DNA from: Halodesulfurarchaeum formicicum | GTDB taxonomy: Archaea; Halobacteriota; Halobacteria; Halobacteriales; Halobacteriaceae | NCBI RefSeq assembly: GCF_001886955.1 | Contig: NZ_CP016804.1 | Coordinates: forward strand, 124,001 to 188,000 | Reading direction: 5' to 3' | DNA length: 64,000 nucleotides | Shown: positions 18,614 to 26,609 of the stretch, one piece after another | How the letters are laid out: the number at the start of each line of letters is the position of its first letter | Numbering within the stretch: the first letter of the stretch is position 1 | Program-made: the position numbers and the translations under genes | Notes under the pieces: model-generated | Seen by the model: only the letters and a program-made list of their open reading frames with translations | Told to the model about the DNA's origin: nothing | Databases searched by the model: none

Positions 18614-19207
18614 ATGCGCCGTTTCATCGTCCTCGGGCACACCGCCCCGACGGACCCGGATTTCGACCTCGACGACCTCGCGGGCGGGGCGGGTCGCCTG
18701 GACGTGCTCGCCCGGTGTGTCAACTCGGCGTTTTTCCTCTCGCATGCGATCCGGGAGAACGTCCGGGTGTATCTGGTGCTCTCGGATACGGTCACGATCA
18801 AGATCGAGGGGGTGGAGCTCCGCTACATGAACCCCGACGAGCGGAACATCGCCAGCCTGCTGCGCCAGGCCCTGGAGGCCCGGGCGGACGCCATCGGCCA
18901 CAGCGAGGTCGAATCGACCCCGGGGATCTACGTCTCGAATCGGGGCTTCGAACCGGTGCTCAAGGCGGCGGCCCGCGAGGGAGCGATCGTCCAGCTCCAC
19001 GAGGACGGGGACCCGCTCGCGAGCGTCGAGCCGCCGGAGAATCCGGCGTTCGTGCTCTCGGATCACCTCGATTTCACCGCTGCGGAGAGCGAGCTTCTCA
19101 GGGAGTACGCCGACTACCGGGTCAGCGTGGGGCCCAAAGCCCTGCACGCCGATCACACGATTTCGGTCGTGCACAACTATCTGGACACCGACGGCTACTC
19201 GTTCTAG
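18614..19207 (+). CDS. trmY: tRNA (pseudouridine54-N1)-methyltransferase TrmY
   Basis: SPOUT-family methyltransferase that converts pseudouridine 54 to N1-methylpseudouridine, the archaeal stand-in for T54. 197 residues, the normal length. Starts [17 protein letters not shown], a hallmark of TrmY, and has [13 protein letters not shown] and [11 protein letters not shown] in the knotted SAM-binding part. It lies next to the gene for Pus10, which makes its substrate. Likely co-transcribed with the DUF7544 membrane protein gene. Confidence 0.96.
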   Translation: MRRFIVLGHTAPTDPDFDLDDLAGGAGRLDVLARCVNSAFFLSHAIRENVRVYLVLSDTVTIKIEGVELRYMNPDERNIASLLRQALEARADAIGHSEVESTPGIYVSNRGFEPVLKAAAREGAIVQLHEDGDPLASVEPPENPAFVLSDHLDFTAAESELLREYADYRVSVGPKALHADHTISVVHNYLDTDGYSF

Positions 19208-19254
19208 GGCGCTTTCGAAACGTTAAACCCGTGTCGTGCCTTCGCTTTGGATGC

Positions 19255-19327
19255 GGGCCGGTGGGGTAGCTTGGTATCCTTCGGCCTTCGGGTGGCCGTA
19301 ACCGCGATTCAAATTCGCGCCGGCCCA
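19255..19327 (+). tRNA. tRNA-Pro (anticodon CGG)
   Basis: A 73-nt cloverleaf. Acceptor arms GGGCCGG (19255-19261) and CCGGCCC (19320-19326) pair fully, with discriminator A at 19327. Anticodon stem CGGCC/GGCCG encloses loop TTCGGGT, anticodon CGG. T-arm CGCGA-TTCAAAT-TCGCG. No intron and no encoded CCA. It is followed at once by TTTT and then by repeats of its own 3' end. Confidence 0.93.
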
Positions 19328-19470
19328 TTTTCCCACCGCTTTTTCGACGAGCGGTGCGACCCGGCAGGTCGCGCCGCGAGTCCCTCGGCGGTGGGAAATT
19401 GCCACGGGAATTTGAATCAGGGAACAAATCTTTGATTTGTGACCGAGATTCAAATTCGCGCCGGCCCATT
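19306..19470. repeat. Direct and inverted copies of the tRNA-Pro 3' end
   Basis: A 24-bp segment from T-loop to just past the discriminator base (19306-19329) recurs exactly at 19447-19470, 141 bp downstream. Between them an inverted copy of the T-loop part (GAATTTGAATC, 19408-19418) pairs with GATTCAAATTC. Another inverted pair, TTTCCCACCGC (19329-19339) and GCGGTGGGAAA (19388-19398), lies inside. A tRNA 3'-end direct repeat is the usual scar of tRNA-targeted integration, but no integrase gene is near. Confidence 0.8.
19424..19440. repeat. Small perfect hairpin
   Basis: ACAAATC-TTT-GATTTGT, a 7-bp stem with a 3-nt loop, placed between the inverted and the second direct copy of the tRNA-Pro 3' end. 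Confidence 0.6.
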
Positions 19471-19493
19471 CACACCCACCTTTTGCTGCGCTC

Positions 19494-19691
19494 GGTCGCG
19501 GAGCGACCTCGCTGGCAAAATCTGTCGCGCAGGAGCGGAGCTCCTGCTGGATGTCGTCAGAAGCGCTGCTTCTGACTGCAAGCCAGACCGCAAAGCGGTC
19601 TGGCACTGCCACGAAGCTTCGCTTCGTGAGCAGACCAAAAGCCGTCGTCACCCCCTTCGGGGGTTCCTCGGCCCGAGCGCTTCGCGCTCGG
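19494..19691. repeat. Array of seven perfect triloop hairpins
   Basis: Seven back-to-back perfect inverted repeats, each with a 3-nt loop: 19494-19508 (6 bp, GGA), 19529-19547 (8 bp, GGA), 19556-19576 (9 bp, GCT), 19582-19604 (10 bp, AAA), 19610-19628 (8 bp, TTC), 19650-19664 (6 bp, TTC), 19673-19691 (8 bp, TTC). Six of the seven have GC on each side of the loop. The first is enlarged by TTTTGC (19481) and GCAAAA (19515). The stem sequences differ, so the architecture is what is conserved. No coding frame accounts for it. Confidence 0.8.
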
Positions 19692-19701
19692 TGAGCGTGC
19701 T
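19683..19701 (+). repeat. 19-bp direct repeat, left copy
   Basis: CGCGCTCGGTGAGCGTGCT occurs here and exactly again at 20450-20468. The two copies bracket the first VapBC module. Confidence 0.75.
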
Positions 19702-19809
19702 TGACGGTGGACCGCAGGCGTGTTATCGTGAGCAGTCCTGGACCTTTGAAATCGCTTGAAACCGGCTGCGATACACCTCAATTCAGACGATCGAGAAGAG
19801 TCGCCACCA

Positions 19810-20202
19810 CTACGATTCGCCTAGATAGGTCACGTCCATCAGATCCGCGAGCAGTTGCGTTTCGAAATCCCCATCGGAGACCACGAGTTCGTCCCCCGTC
19901 GATCGGGCTGTCGCGGCAATCAAGAGATCCCGTGTCGCCATCCGCTCCCCGTCGTCCATCAACTGGCTCTGCATCCGGCCTGCTTCCAGGGCGATCTGTT
20001 CAGTGAGATCGAGCGCTCGAACCCCACCGAACTCCTGGCGAATCGCGACGACATCTGTGGCCCCGAAGCCGACTTCGCCATTGATGACCTCGAACACACA
20101 CAGTGTGGACGTGAGGTAGGGCTGTCCGCGATCTTCGACGTACTCGACGACCGCCGGCACGCCTTCGAGCATGTCGATGATAACCGAGGAGTCCAGGAAC
20201 AT
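19810..20202 (-). CDS. vapC: VapC-type PIN-domain toxin
   Basis: 130 residues. PIN-domain ribonuclease with the acidic site D4 (MFLDSS), E38 (CVFEVING), D92 (MATRDLLIAA) and D110 (VVSDGDF). Single-domain, no zinc ribbon, hence a VapC toxin and not Nob1. VapC toxins often cleave tRNAs or rRNA; the target of this one is unknown. The ATG overlaps the stop of the upstream antitoxin gene by 1 nt, so it is translated from the same mRNA. It ends near the hairpin array that follows tRNA-Pro. Confidence 0.92.
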   Translation of the reverse strand: MFLDSSVIIDMLEGVPAVVEYVEDRGQPYLTSTLCVFEVINGEVGFGATDVVAIRQEFGGVRALDLTEQIALEAGRMQSQLMDDGERMATRDLLIAATARSTGDELVVSDGDFETQLLADLMDVTYLGES

Positions 20203-20399
20203 TATCGCTCGAAACTCTCCCGGGAGCGTTTCACAGCCTCTCGTGCGTGGTCTGCCTGCTCCTCACTCCAGGCACCGACGTTGATCGGCTGTTCGTTCGT
20301 TGCAAGCCGTGCCAGCAGTTCGTCGAAGGTTTCGTCCTCCCGTTTCAGCCGTTCGAGGATGGCTTTCGTTTCCTCGGAAACCCGAAGTGACGTGCTCAT
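20202..20399 (-). CDS. vapB: VapB-type antitoxin (first module)
   Basis: 65 residues beginning MSTSLRVSEETKAILERLKREDETFDELLARL, a ribbon-helix-helix-like DNA-binding N-terminus with a charged, flexible C-terminus that would wrap the toxin. Antitoxins of this kind bind VapC and repress the operon. It is first in the pair, and the palindrome CTGTATACAG just upstream is a candidate operator. Confidence 0.88.
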   Translation of the reverse strand: MSTSLRVSEETKAILERLKREDETFDELLARLATNEQPINVGAWSEEQADHAREAVKRSRESFER

Positions 20400-20410
20400 G
20401 TGTATGCAAA

Positions 20411-20420
20411 CTGTATACAG
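20411..20420. promoter_or_regulatory. Palindrome CTGTATACAG, candidate VapB operator
   Basis: A perfect 10-bp palindrome 12 nt upstream of the vapB ATG (minus strand), within tgtatgcaaactgtatacag. The gtata core can serve as the TATA element, so antitoxin binding here would block transcription. Confidence 0.55.
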
Positions 20421-20449
20421 CTGTAATTACCTTTCGCCGCTCTCGCGTA

Positions 20450-20468
20450 CGCGCTCGGTGAGCGTGCT
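20450..20468 (+). repeat. 19-bp direct repeat, right copy
   Basis: Second exact copy of the 19-mer at 19683-19701, 767 bp away. It lies in the 116-bp gap between the two divergent antitoxin genes and includes the small hairpin CGCTC-GGT-GAGCG. Confidence 0.75.
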
Positions 20469-20495
20469 CGGGAGTGGCCGTAACACTCTTCGACT

Positions 20496-20513
20496 CATAT
20501 ATCCTAATATATG
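20496..20513. promoter_or_regulatory. Palindrome over the promoter of the second VapBC module
   Basis: CATATAT-CCTA-ATATATG has perfect 7-bp arms and ends 2 nt before the ATG at 20516. It includes TATA-like sequence, so it is probably both core promoter and autoregulatory operator. It differs from the palindrome of the other module, implying separate control. Confidence 0.6.
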
Positions 20514-20515
20514 CC

Positions 20516-20764
20516 ATGGTCAAAACCATCCGCGTCTCCGAGGAATACCACGAGTGGCTGAGCGCCCACAAGAACGAGGGGGAGACGATGGAAGAGACAC
20601 TTCGCCGGATGACTCGCGGCCCGCCCCCGGGCGATGTCGCCGGGTTGCTGACGGAGGCGGAGGCCAGAAACGCCAAAGAAGCGGCCGAGCGCTTTCGGAA
20701 CGGTGATCGGGACCGCCTCGAAAACGCTCACGACGCGTTTGAAACCAACGAGACTGGCGAATGA
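20516..20764 (+). CDS. vapB: VapB-type antitoxin (second module)
   Basis: 82 residues from the ATG at MVKTIRVSEEYHEWL; a longer frame reaches a GTG at 20474 but would swallow the promoter palindrome. The N-terminal ~35 residues look like a ribbon-helix-helix DNA-binding domain, followed by a charged helix (LLTEAEARNAKEAAERF) that probably contacts the toxin. Its last codons overlap the toxin start by 4 nt (ATGA). Sequence is only distantly like the first antitoxin. Confidence 0.85.
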   Translation: MVKTIRVSEEYHEWLSAHKNEGETMEETLRRMTRGPPPGDVAGLLTEAEARNAKEAAERFRNGDRDRLENAHDAFETNETGE

Positions 20765-21156
20765 TCATCGACTCCTCGTATCTGTTCGATTTGATGGCAG
20801 AAGATCCAGGTGCGTTTGCGAAGGGCACAACACTCGTCGAAAACGGGGAAATGCAATGGTTGCCGACGCCAGTTATCGCCGAGGTCTACTACGGTGTTGG
20901 GACAGCGCGAAGCGATACGACGAGTCAGGAGGTGCGCAATCGCATGCTGGGCTATCCACGGGTTGCAGTCGATGCGGAAATCGCTCGAACGGCAGGGGAG
21001 CTACTTGCGGCGGCTGACGATCAGGCCGGCGGCCACGCCGGCGTTGGTCCAAACGACGCGTATATCGCTGCGATGGCCTCGGTTCTTGACGACGCCGTCC
21101 TGACGGCGAACGTCGAGGACTTCGAACGGCTGGGTGTCCCAGTCGAAACCTACTGA
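20761..21156 (+). CDS. vapC: VapC-type PIN-domain toxin (second module)
   Basis: 131 residues. PIN domain with D4 (MIIDSSYLFDLM), E41 (VIAEVYYG), D99 (GPNDAYIAA) and an Asp in ANVEDFERLG. Arranged antitoxin first, toxin second, with a 4-nt overlap. The two VapC proteins in this region are different in sequence outside the PIN motifs, so this is not a recent duplication. Target unknown. Confidence 0.92.
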   Translation: MIIDSSYLFDLMAEDPGAFAKGTTLVENGEMQWLPTPVIAEVYYGVGTARSDTTSQEVRNRMLGYPRVAVDAEIARTAGELLAAADDQAGGHAGVGPNDAYIAAMASVLDDAVLTANVEDFERLGVPVETY

Positions 21157-21297
21157 GACTGCCAGCATTCAGCCGTTCGGGCCAGGCTCCCGACGTGGGA
21201 ACTCCCACGTGCAGATCGCTCCACCATCGTTTCGCCCCGTACGGGTCGCTTCTCCGAACGCGACGCCGTTTTACTGTTCGAATACGAATCGCCGCCC

Positions 21298-22410
21298 ATG
21301 CCGCCGGCCGCTCCGGACAGGCTTCCCTCGCCCGAGGCCATGCGCTCGGTCTTCCGCGTGTACGAGGTGAGCGAGGCCGAGGAGGGAATCCACTACTACG
21401 GCGACCCGCTGGTGGATCGGGAGCGACTCGTCGAGGCCGTCTGGCCCGAGTTTCGGGCGGCCGGCTACGAGGTCCGCCTGGAGCGCCGCCTGGGTGAGTA
21501 CGTGCTCGTGGCGACCCCCCAGGGAACCGACGACGGGGTCCCCTGGACGAACGTGATCCTCGCGGTCGCGACCATTTTCTCGACGCTGTTGGTCGGCACG
21601 CAGTGGTACTACGTCGAGGACCTGTTCTCGCCGGCGATCCTGCAGGCCCTCCCGTTCACGCTCGCGGTGATGGGCGTGCTGGGGACCCATGAACTCGGTC
21701 ACTACGTGCTGAGTCGCTACTACGACGTCCCGGCCTCCCTCCCCTACTTCATCCCCTTCCCGTCGATCATCGGGACGATGGGCGCGGTGATCAAGGTCAA
21801 GGGCCGCATCCCGAATCGACGGGCGCTCTTCGACATCGGGGTCGCCGGCCCACTGGCGGGCCTGGTTGCGACCGTCGTCGTGACCGTCATCGGACTGTCC
21901 CTGCCGCCGGTGCAAGTCCCCGAGTGGGTCATGGCCGCGGAGTCGACCGTGGAGGTGCAGTTCAACTACCCGCTCCTGTTGCAGGCGATCGCCGCCGTAA
22001 TGGGCCAGCCACTCTCCTATGCCGATCCCCGGCTGGTCGTCAACCCCGTCGTCATCGGCGGCTGGGTCGGGATGTTCATCACCTTCCTGAATCTCATTCC
22101 GGTGGGCCAACTGGACGGGGGCCACCTCCTGCGGGCGATGGTCGGGCCGGCCCAGGAGCGGATCGCCCCGCTGGTGCCCCTGTCGCTTTTCGGGCTGGCC
22201 GGCGGGCTCTACGCGCTGACCGACGCCGGCCAGATGGTCACGGTGTGGGTTATCTGGGGGTTCATGGCGATGCTCGCGGCCTGGATCGGTTCTGCCTCGC
22301 CGGTCGTCGACACCCCGCTCGATCGCCGGCGACAGCTCCTCGGGGTGGCAACCTTCGCCCTCGGACTGCTCTGTTTTACGCCGGTCCCGATCGAGATCAC
22401 CGGTCTGTAG
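21298..22410 (+). CDS. Site-2 protease family intramembrane metalloprotease (M50)
   Basis: 370 residues with about seven membrane helices. The zinc site is HExxH in GTHELGHYVLSRYYDVP plus the downstream NLIPVGQLDGGH, the M50/S2P signature. An N-terminal soluble domain of about 80 residues precedes the first helix. Site-2 proteases cut membrane-bound regulators; the substrate here is not apparent from the neighbours. A TATA-like gttttac at about 21268 fits a leaderless start. Its 3' end overlaps thiL by 14 nt. Confidence 0.92.
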   Translation: MPPAAPDRLPSPEAMRSVFRVYEVSEAEEGIHYYGDPLVDRERLVEAVWPEFRAAGYEVRLERRLGEYVLVATPQGTDDGVPWTNVILAVATIFSTLLVGTQWYYVEDLFSPAILQALPFTLAVMGVLGTHELGHYVLSRYYDVPASLPYFIPFPSIIGTMGAVIKVKGRIPNRRALFDIGVAGPLAGLVATVVVTVIGLSLPPVQVPEWVMAAESTVEVQFNYPLLLQAIAAVMGQPLSYADPRLVVNPVVIGGWVGMFITFLNLIPVGQLDGGHLLRAMVGPAQERIAPLVPLSLFGLAGGLYALTDAGQMVTVWVIWGFMAMLAAWIGSASPVVDTPLDRRRQLLGVATFALGLLCFTPVPIEITGL

Positions 22411-23290
22411 ACTCGCCGTGGGTGTAGCCCTGGTCCGGGAGGGGCTCGCCGTCGAGTTCGATCCCGGCAGCCGCTGGCCGGACCTCGCCGATAACTGTCA
22501 CAGGAACCGAGAGCGCCGATCGGACGGCTTCGAGTTCGGCTTTTGGAATCGTGAAGACGAGTTCGAAATCCCCGCCGTATGTCCCAGCCACCTCGCTGCC
22601 GGTTTCGCCGACAGCGAGAAACCGATCGAGGGTGTCGGCGACCGGGATCGCGTTGCCGTCGACCTGAAAACCCACGTCGCTTGCCGCCCCGAGCTGGTGC
22701 AACGAGCGAGCGAGCCCGTCACTGGAATCCATCATGGCGGTCGCGACCCCGGCGAGCGCCTGGCCGGCCTCGACCCGGGGGGTGAACTGGAAGAGGTCGT
22801 TCCCGAGACCGATCGCACCCGCTTCGAAGGCCCGGACGCCGGCCGCGCCCCGGCCCAGCGTTCCCGTGACACAGAGGAGTTCGCCTGGGCTGGCACCCGA
22901 CCGACGGACTGGCTGCTCGGTGGTTCCGATCGCGGCCGTCGCCACGGTGAACTCCGAGTGCTGGTCCAGATCGCCCCCGACGTACTGCGCGCCGACGGCC
23001 GTCGAGACGTCCCGTGCCCCCTCCAGAAACGTTTCGAGGACGTCCGCATCGAACTCGGGGACGCCGAACGCGGCGACGGTGGCGGTCGCGGTCGCGCCCA
23101 TCGCGGCGACATCCGAGAGGGAGACACCCACCGATCGCCAGCCAGTCGTATACCGGCTCGTTCCTGGGGGGAAGTCCGTCCGCTCGTGGAGCATGTCGAT
23201 CGTGAGCACCGTTCCGTCCACGACCGCCGCGTCGTCTCCGGCGGCGTTCACGAGGCCCTCGACGACCGACCGGGCCGCCTGTTCGTCCAT
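22397..23290 (-). CDS. thiL: Thiamine-monophosphate kinase ThiL
   Basis: Phosphorylates thiamine monophosphate to the active cofactor thiamine diphosphate. About 297 residues from ATG at MDEQAARSVV; a start 7 codons upstream is possible. PurM/AIR-synthase fold: AGDDAAVVDG (metal/ATP), TIDMLHERTDFPPG, YVGGDLDQ, MMDSSDGLARSLHQLG and GGDFELVF. The N-terminal segment before GDDAAV is short compared with bacterial ThiL. Convergent and overlapping with the S2P gene; divergent from rps19e. Confidence 0.93.
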   Translation of the reverse strand: MDEQAARSVVEGLVNAAGDDAAVVDGTVLTIDMLHERTDFPPGTSRYTTGWRSVGVSLSDVAAMGATATATVAAFGVPEFDADVLETFLEGARDVSTAVGAQYVGGDLDQHSEFTVATAAIGTTEQPVRRSGASPGELLCVTGTLGRGAAGVRAFEAGAIGLGNDLFQFTPRVEAGQALAGVATAMMDSSDGLARSLHQLGAASDVGFQVDGNAIPVADTLDRFLAVGETGSEVAGTYGGDFELVFTIPKAELEAVRSALSVPVTVIGEVRPAAAGIELDGEPLPDQGYTHGESTDR

Positions 23291-23382
23291 GCTCGCTCCT
23301 CGGGAGCCCACTCAAAAAGTCGCCCGGTCCAGCCTGAACGCCGAACGAATAGTTTAAACAGCGCCATCGAGAATCCGCGGGC

Positions 23383-23838
23383 ATGGCAACTCTCTACGAC
23401 GCCCCCGCGGACGAGCTCATCGACGCGCTCGCCGGGGAGCTCGCGGACCGAATCGAGGCGCCCGACTGGGCCGACTACACGAAGACCGGTGCGAACCGGG
23501 AACTGCCGCCCGAGCAGGAGGACTTCTGGGCCCGCCGGGCCGCCAGTCTCCTTCGGAAGGTCGCGATGAACGCGCCGATCGGCGTCGAGAGTCTCTCGAC
23601 GGCCTACGGCGGCACGAAGGGCGGCTCGAACCGCTACGCGGTCGCCCCGAGCAAGCGCAGCGACGGGTCCCAGAAGGTCATCCGCGAGATTCTCCAGGAC
23701 CTGGAGGACGAGGGCCTGCTCATGACTCGCGAGGGTGAGGGCCGGGACATTACGGCCGAAGGCCAACAACTCCTCGACGAGACGGCCGGCGCCGTCATCG
23801 AGTCCCTCGACGATCCGGCGCTGGAACGCTACGCCTGA
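23383..23838 (+). CDS. rps19e: 30S ribosomal protein S19e
   Basis: 151 residues, a winged-helix ribosomal protein specific to archaea and eukaryotes that binds the head of the small subunit. Typical family landmarks: KTGANRELPPEQEDFWARRAAS, YGGTKGGSNR and IREILQDLEDEGLL. A TATA-like agtttaaa at about 23350 lies close to 30 nt before the ATG. Transcribed alone; followed by a 69-bp gap to the convergent ahcY. Confidence 0.96.
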   Translation: MATLYDAPADELIDALAGELADRIEAPDWADYTKTGANRELPPEQEDFWARRAASLLRKVAMNAPIGVESLSTAYGGTKGGSNRYAVAPSKRSDGSQKVIREILQDLEDEGLLMTREGEGRDITAEGQQLLDETAGAVIESLDDPALERYA

Positions 23839-23907
23839 TCGGGCACAGCGGTTCGAACGGGGCGTTTTTGCGCTGCTTCTCAGCCGAAGAAGTTCACTCG
23901 CCGTCGA

Positions 23908-25188
23908 TCAGGTTCCCTGTGACCAGCTGTCCAGGTACGCCGCCTGTTCGTCGGTCAACTCATCGATCTGGATGTCCTCGGCTTCGAGTTTGATCGTCGC
24001 GACCTCCCGATCGAGTGCGTCGGGAACCTCGTGGACGCCGGCGTCGTAGGCGTCGCCGTTCGTCGCCAGTTCCCGGACCGCGACGGCCTGGATCCCGAAG
24101 CTCTGGTCCATGACCTCGACGGGGTGGCCAAGCGAGACCGGCGTCGCGAGGTTTACCAGCCGCCCCTCGGCGAGGACGTTGATCCGGCGCCCATCTTCGA
24201 GTTTGTACTCCCGAACACCGTCCCTGACCGCCCGCTGCTCGACGGCGAGGTCGGCCAGACCGTCCAGGTCGATCTCCACGTCGAAGTGCCCCGCGTTGGC
24301 GAGAATCACGCCGTCCTGCATGTGCTGCACGTGTTCGGGTGTGATGACGTCCCGGTTGCCCGTGGTGGTGATGAAGACATCGCCTTTCTTTGCGGCCTCG
24401 GCCATCGGCAGGACCTCGTAGCCCTCCATGTGGGCTTCCAGGGCCCGCCGCGGATCGACCTCCGTGACGACGACCGAGGCGTTCTGTCCGGCGGCCTTTC
24501 GCGCGACGCCACGGCCACACTGCCCGAACCCGCCGACGACGACGGTCTTGCCGGCCCAGGAGAGGTTCGTGGTCATGGCGATGCTCGAAAGGGAAGCCTC
24601 ACCGGTGCCATGGACGTTGTCGAACAGCCGCTTCATCGGCGTGTCGTTCACGGCGAAGACGGGGTAGTCGAGTGCATCGTCGGCGTCCATCGAGCGGAGC
24701 CGGTGGACCCCGGTGGTCGTCTCCTCGGAGCCGCCGATGATCGAGTCGATTAGCTCGGGGTGTTCCTCGTGAATCCGGAAGACCAGGTCGCCGCCGTCGT
24801 CGACGGTGATGTCGGGCTCGTGGGCGATGACGGCCTCGATGGCGTCGTAGTAGCCGGTCTCGTCGACGCCGTGTTCGGCATAGGAGGTGATTGCCTCGTG
24901 GGCGTCCAGCGCTGCACTCACGTCGTCGTGCGTGGAGAGTGGGTTACAGCCAGTGATGGCGACTTCTGCCCCGCCCGCGGCGAGTGTCTCGACGAGGGCC
25001 GCAGTCTTGGCCTCCACGTGGAGGGCCATTCCGATGGTGAGTCCCGCAAATGGCTGCTCGGCCTCGAAGTCCGCCCGCAGGGACTGGAGGATCGGCATGT
25101 GTTCGTACGCCCAGTCGATTTTCGTCCGGCCGTCGGCGACGGCGGACTCGACGTCAGCGAGCCGGTCGCTGATCGGAGAAACGGTCAT
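23908..25188 (-). CDS. ahcY: Adenosylhomocysteinase
   Basis: Hydrolyses S-adenosylhomocysteine, the product of all SAM-dependent methyl transfers, to adenosine and homocysteine. 426 residues, the compact archaeal/bacterial form. NAD-binding [13 protein letters not shown]; substrate-site motifs [21 protein letters not shown] and DNVHGTGEA. The C-terminus YLDSWSQGT lacks the KPDHYRY-type tail of long forms. It is the second gene of an operon behind a deaminase of the DadD type that can also consume S-adenosylhomocysteine. Confidence 0.96.
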   Translation of the reverse strand: MTVSPISDRLADVESAVADGRTKIDWAYEHMPILQSLRADFEAEQPFAGLTIGMALHVEAKTAALVETLAAGGAEVAITGCNPLSTHDDVSAALDAHEAITSYAEHGVDETGYYDAIEAVIAHEPDITVDDGGDLVFRIHEEHPELIDSIIGGSEETTTGVHRLRSMDADDALDYPVFAVNDTPMKRLFDNVHGTGEASLSSIAMTTNLSWAGKTVVVGGFGQCGRGVARKAAGQNASVVVTEVDPRRALEAHMEGYEVLPMAEAAKKGDVFITTTGNRDVITPEHVQHMQDGVILANAGHFDVEIDLDGLADLAVEQRAVRDGVREYKLEDGRRINVLAEGRLVNLATPVSLGHPVEVMDQSFGIQAVAVRELATNGDAYDAGVHEVPDALDREVATIKLEAEDIQIDELTDEQAAYLDSWSQGT

Positions 25189-25228
25189 GTCCGGATGGAG
25201 GGCCAGCGCGCTTTAAACGTTACCGGGA

Positions 25229-26512
25229 TCAGGCGCGGTCGGCCAGGCGTTCCGCGCGGGTCTGGGCCGTCTCCCGGACGGCCTGCTCGTCGAGGGGCAG
25301 AACGTCTCGATCGCGCATGAGCACCGTCCCGTCGACGATCGTGTGGCGCACGTCACTCCCCTGGGCCGCATACACCAGATGCGAGACGTGGTCGTGAACG
25401 GGCGTCATCCGCGGCGCCTCGAAGTCGACGACGATCAGGTCCGCAGCCGCACCCGGTGTGACCTGGCCCCCCGGAAGGCCGAGTGCCCGTGCGCCACCGG
25501 CGGTGGCCATCTCGATGACTGCCTCGGCCGGGACTGCACTGGCGTCGTCCGCAGCGAGTTTGCCCAGAAGCGCGGCGTCTCGCATCTCGTCGAACATGTC
25601 GAGGTCGTTGTTCGAAGCGGCCCCGTCCGTCCCAAGTGCGAGCGGGACACCCGCATCGAGCAGGGCCTCGACGGGGGCCATTCCGGAGGCCAGTTTCATG
25701 TTCGAGGCCGGGCAGTGGACCACGCTGGGCTGACGGTCGGCGAGGAGTTCCAGTTCCGTCTCGTCCAGGTGGACCCCGTGAGCGAAGAAGTCCTGGGAGT
25801 CGAACAGTCCCAGCTCGCTGCCGTAGGCGAGTGGGCGAACCCCTCGCTCCTCGACGATCGGCTCGACTTCCTCGGTGGTCTCGTTCGCGTGGAGGTGGAC
25901 TGGGACGCCGAGTTCGCGAGCGGCCTGGATCGCCTCTCGCAGCGTCGACTCGTCCACGGTCGTCAACGAGTGAGGTGAGATGGCGGTCTGAACCCGGCCC
26001 TTGGCTTCGCCGTCCGCCCGGCGTGCGAAGTCGATGCCCTCCTGGAGGTCGGCTGTGGCTGCCTCCTCGTCCTTGCCGACCGTCACGATCCCGTGGGCGA
26101 GTCGGGCCCGCAGGCCAGCCCGCTCGACGGCGGCCACGACTTCGTCCATGTGGAAGTACATGTCCGCAAAGGCGGTGGTGCCCGACCGAATCATCTCCAG
26201 GAGCGCCAGTTCGGTGCCGGCCCGGACGTCGGCCGGTTCCAGGGCCGACTCGGCCGGCCAGATGTCCTCGCTGAGCCAGGCATCGAGTGGCTTGTCGTCG
26301 GCATAGCCCCTGAGGAGCGTCATCGCGGCGTGTGTGTGGGCGTTCACCAGCCCGGGCATGACCAGGCCGCCCGCGGCGGAGAGGGTCCGGTCGGCGGCGA
26401 GTCCCTGGCCGACCGCCTCGATCTCGCCGGTGGACTGTTCGAAACGAACGTCGGCCCGCGAGACCGAGCCGTCGGGATGGAGGACGTGCCCGTTGGTGAG
26501 CGTTGTCGACAT
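25229..26512 (-). CDS. Amidohydrolase, 5'-deoxyadenosine/SAH/MTA deaminase (DadD/MtaD-like)
   Basis: About 427 residues from ATG at [15 protein letters not shown]. Metal-dependent TIM-barrel deaminase: [15 protein letters not shown] (H-x-H), [32 protein letters not shown] and [18 protein letters not shown] are the ATZ/TRZ-family motifs. Such archaeal enzymes deaminate 5'-deoxyadenosine, S-adenosylhomocysteine and methylthioadenosine. It starts the transcript that continues 40 nt later into ahcY, which fits recycling of SAM by-products. Guanine deaminase or cytosine deaminase is less likely given this context. Divergent from hisG. Confidence 0.9.
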   Translation of the reverse strand: MSTTLTNGHVLHPDGSVSRADVRFEQSTGEIEAVGQGLAADRTLSAAGGLVMPGLVNAHTHAAMTLLRGYADDKPLDAWLSEDIWPAESALEPADVRAGTELALLEMIRSGTTAFADMYFHMDEVVAAVERAGLRARLAHGIVTVGKDEEAATADLQEGIDFARRADGEAKGRVQTAISPHSLTTVDESTLREAIQAARELGVPVHLHANETTEEVEPIVEERGVRPLAYGSELGLFDSQDFFAHGVHLDETELELLADRQPSVVHCPASNMKLASGMAPVEALLDAGVPLALGTDGAASNNDLDMFDEMRDAALLGKLAADDASAVPAEAVIEMATAGGARALGLPGGQVTPGAAADLIVVDFEAPRMTPVHDHVSHLVYAAQGSDVRHTIVDGTVLMRDRDVLPLDEQAVRETAQTRAERLADRA

Positions 26513-26609
26513 GGCCGCCGGTTCTCGGTGGGCGGCCCTGAATCTGCCGCTTGCGTACTCGGCCGTCCGATGGAAACGCAAATACGCACCCGCCTATAAG
26601 AGGCCGCTA

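Noticed and set aside
19208-19809. Integrase or transposase gene next to tRNA-Pro
   Set aside because: All frames in this stretch are broken or follow the hairpin repeats; no recombinase motif found on either strand.
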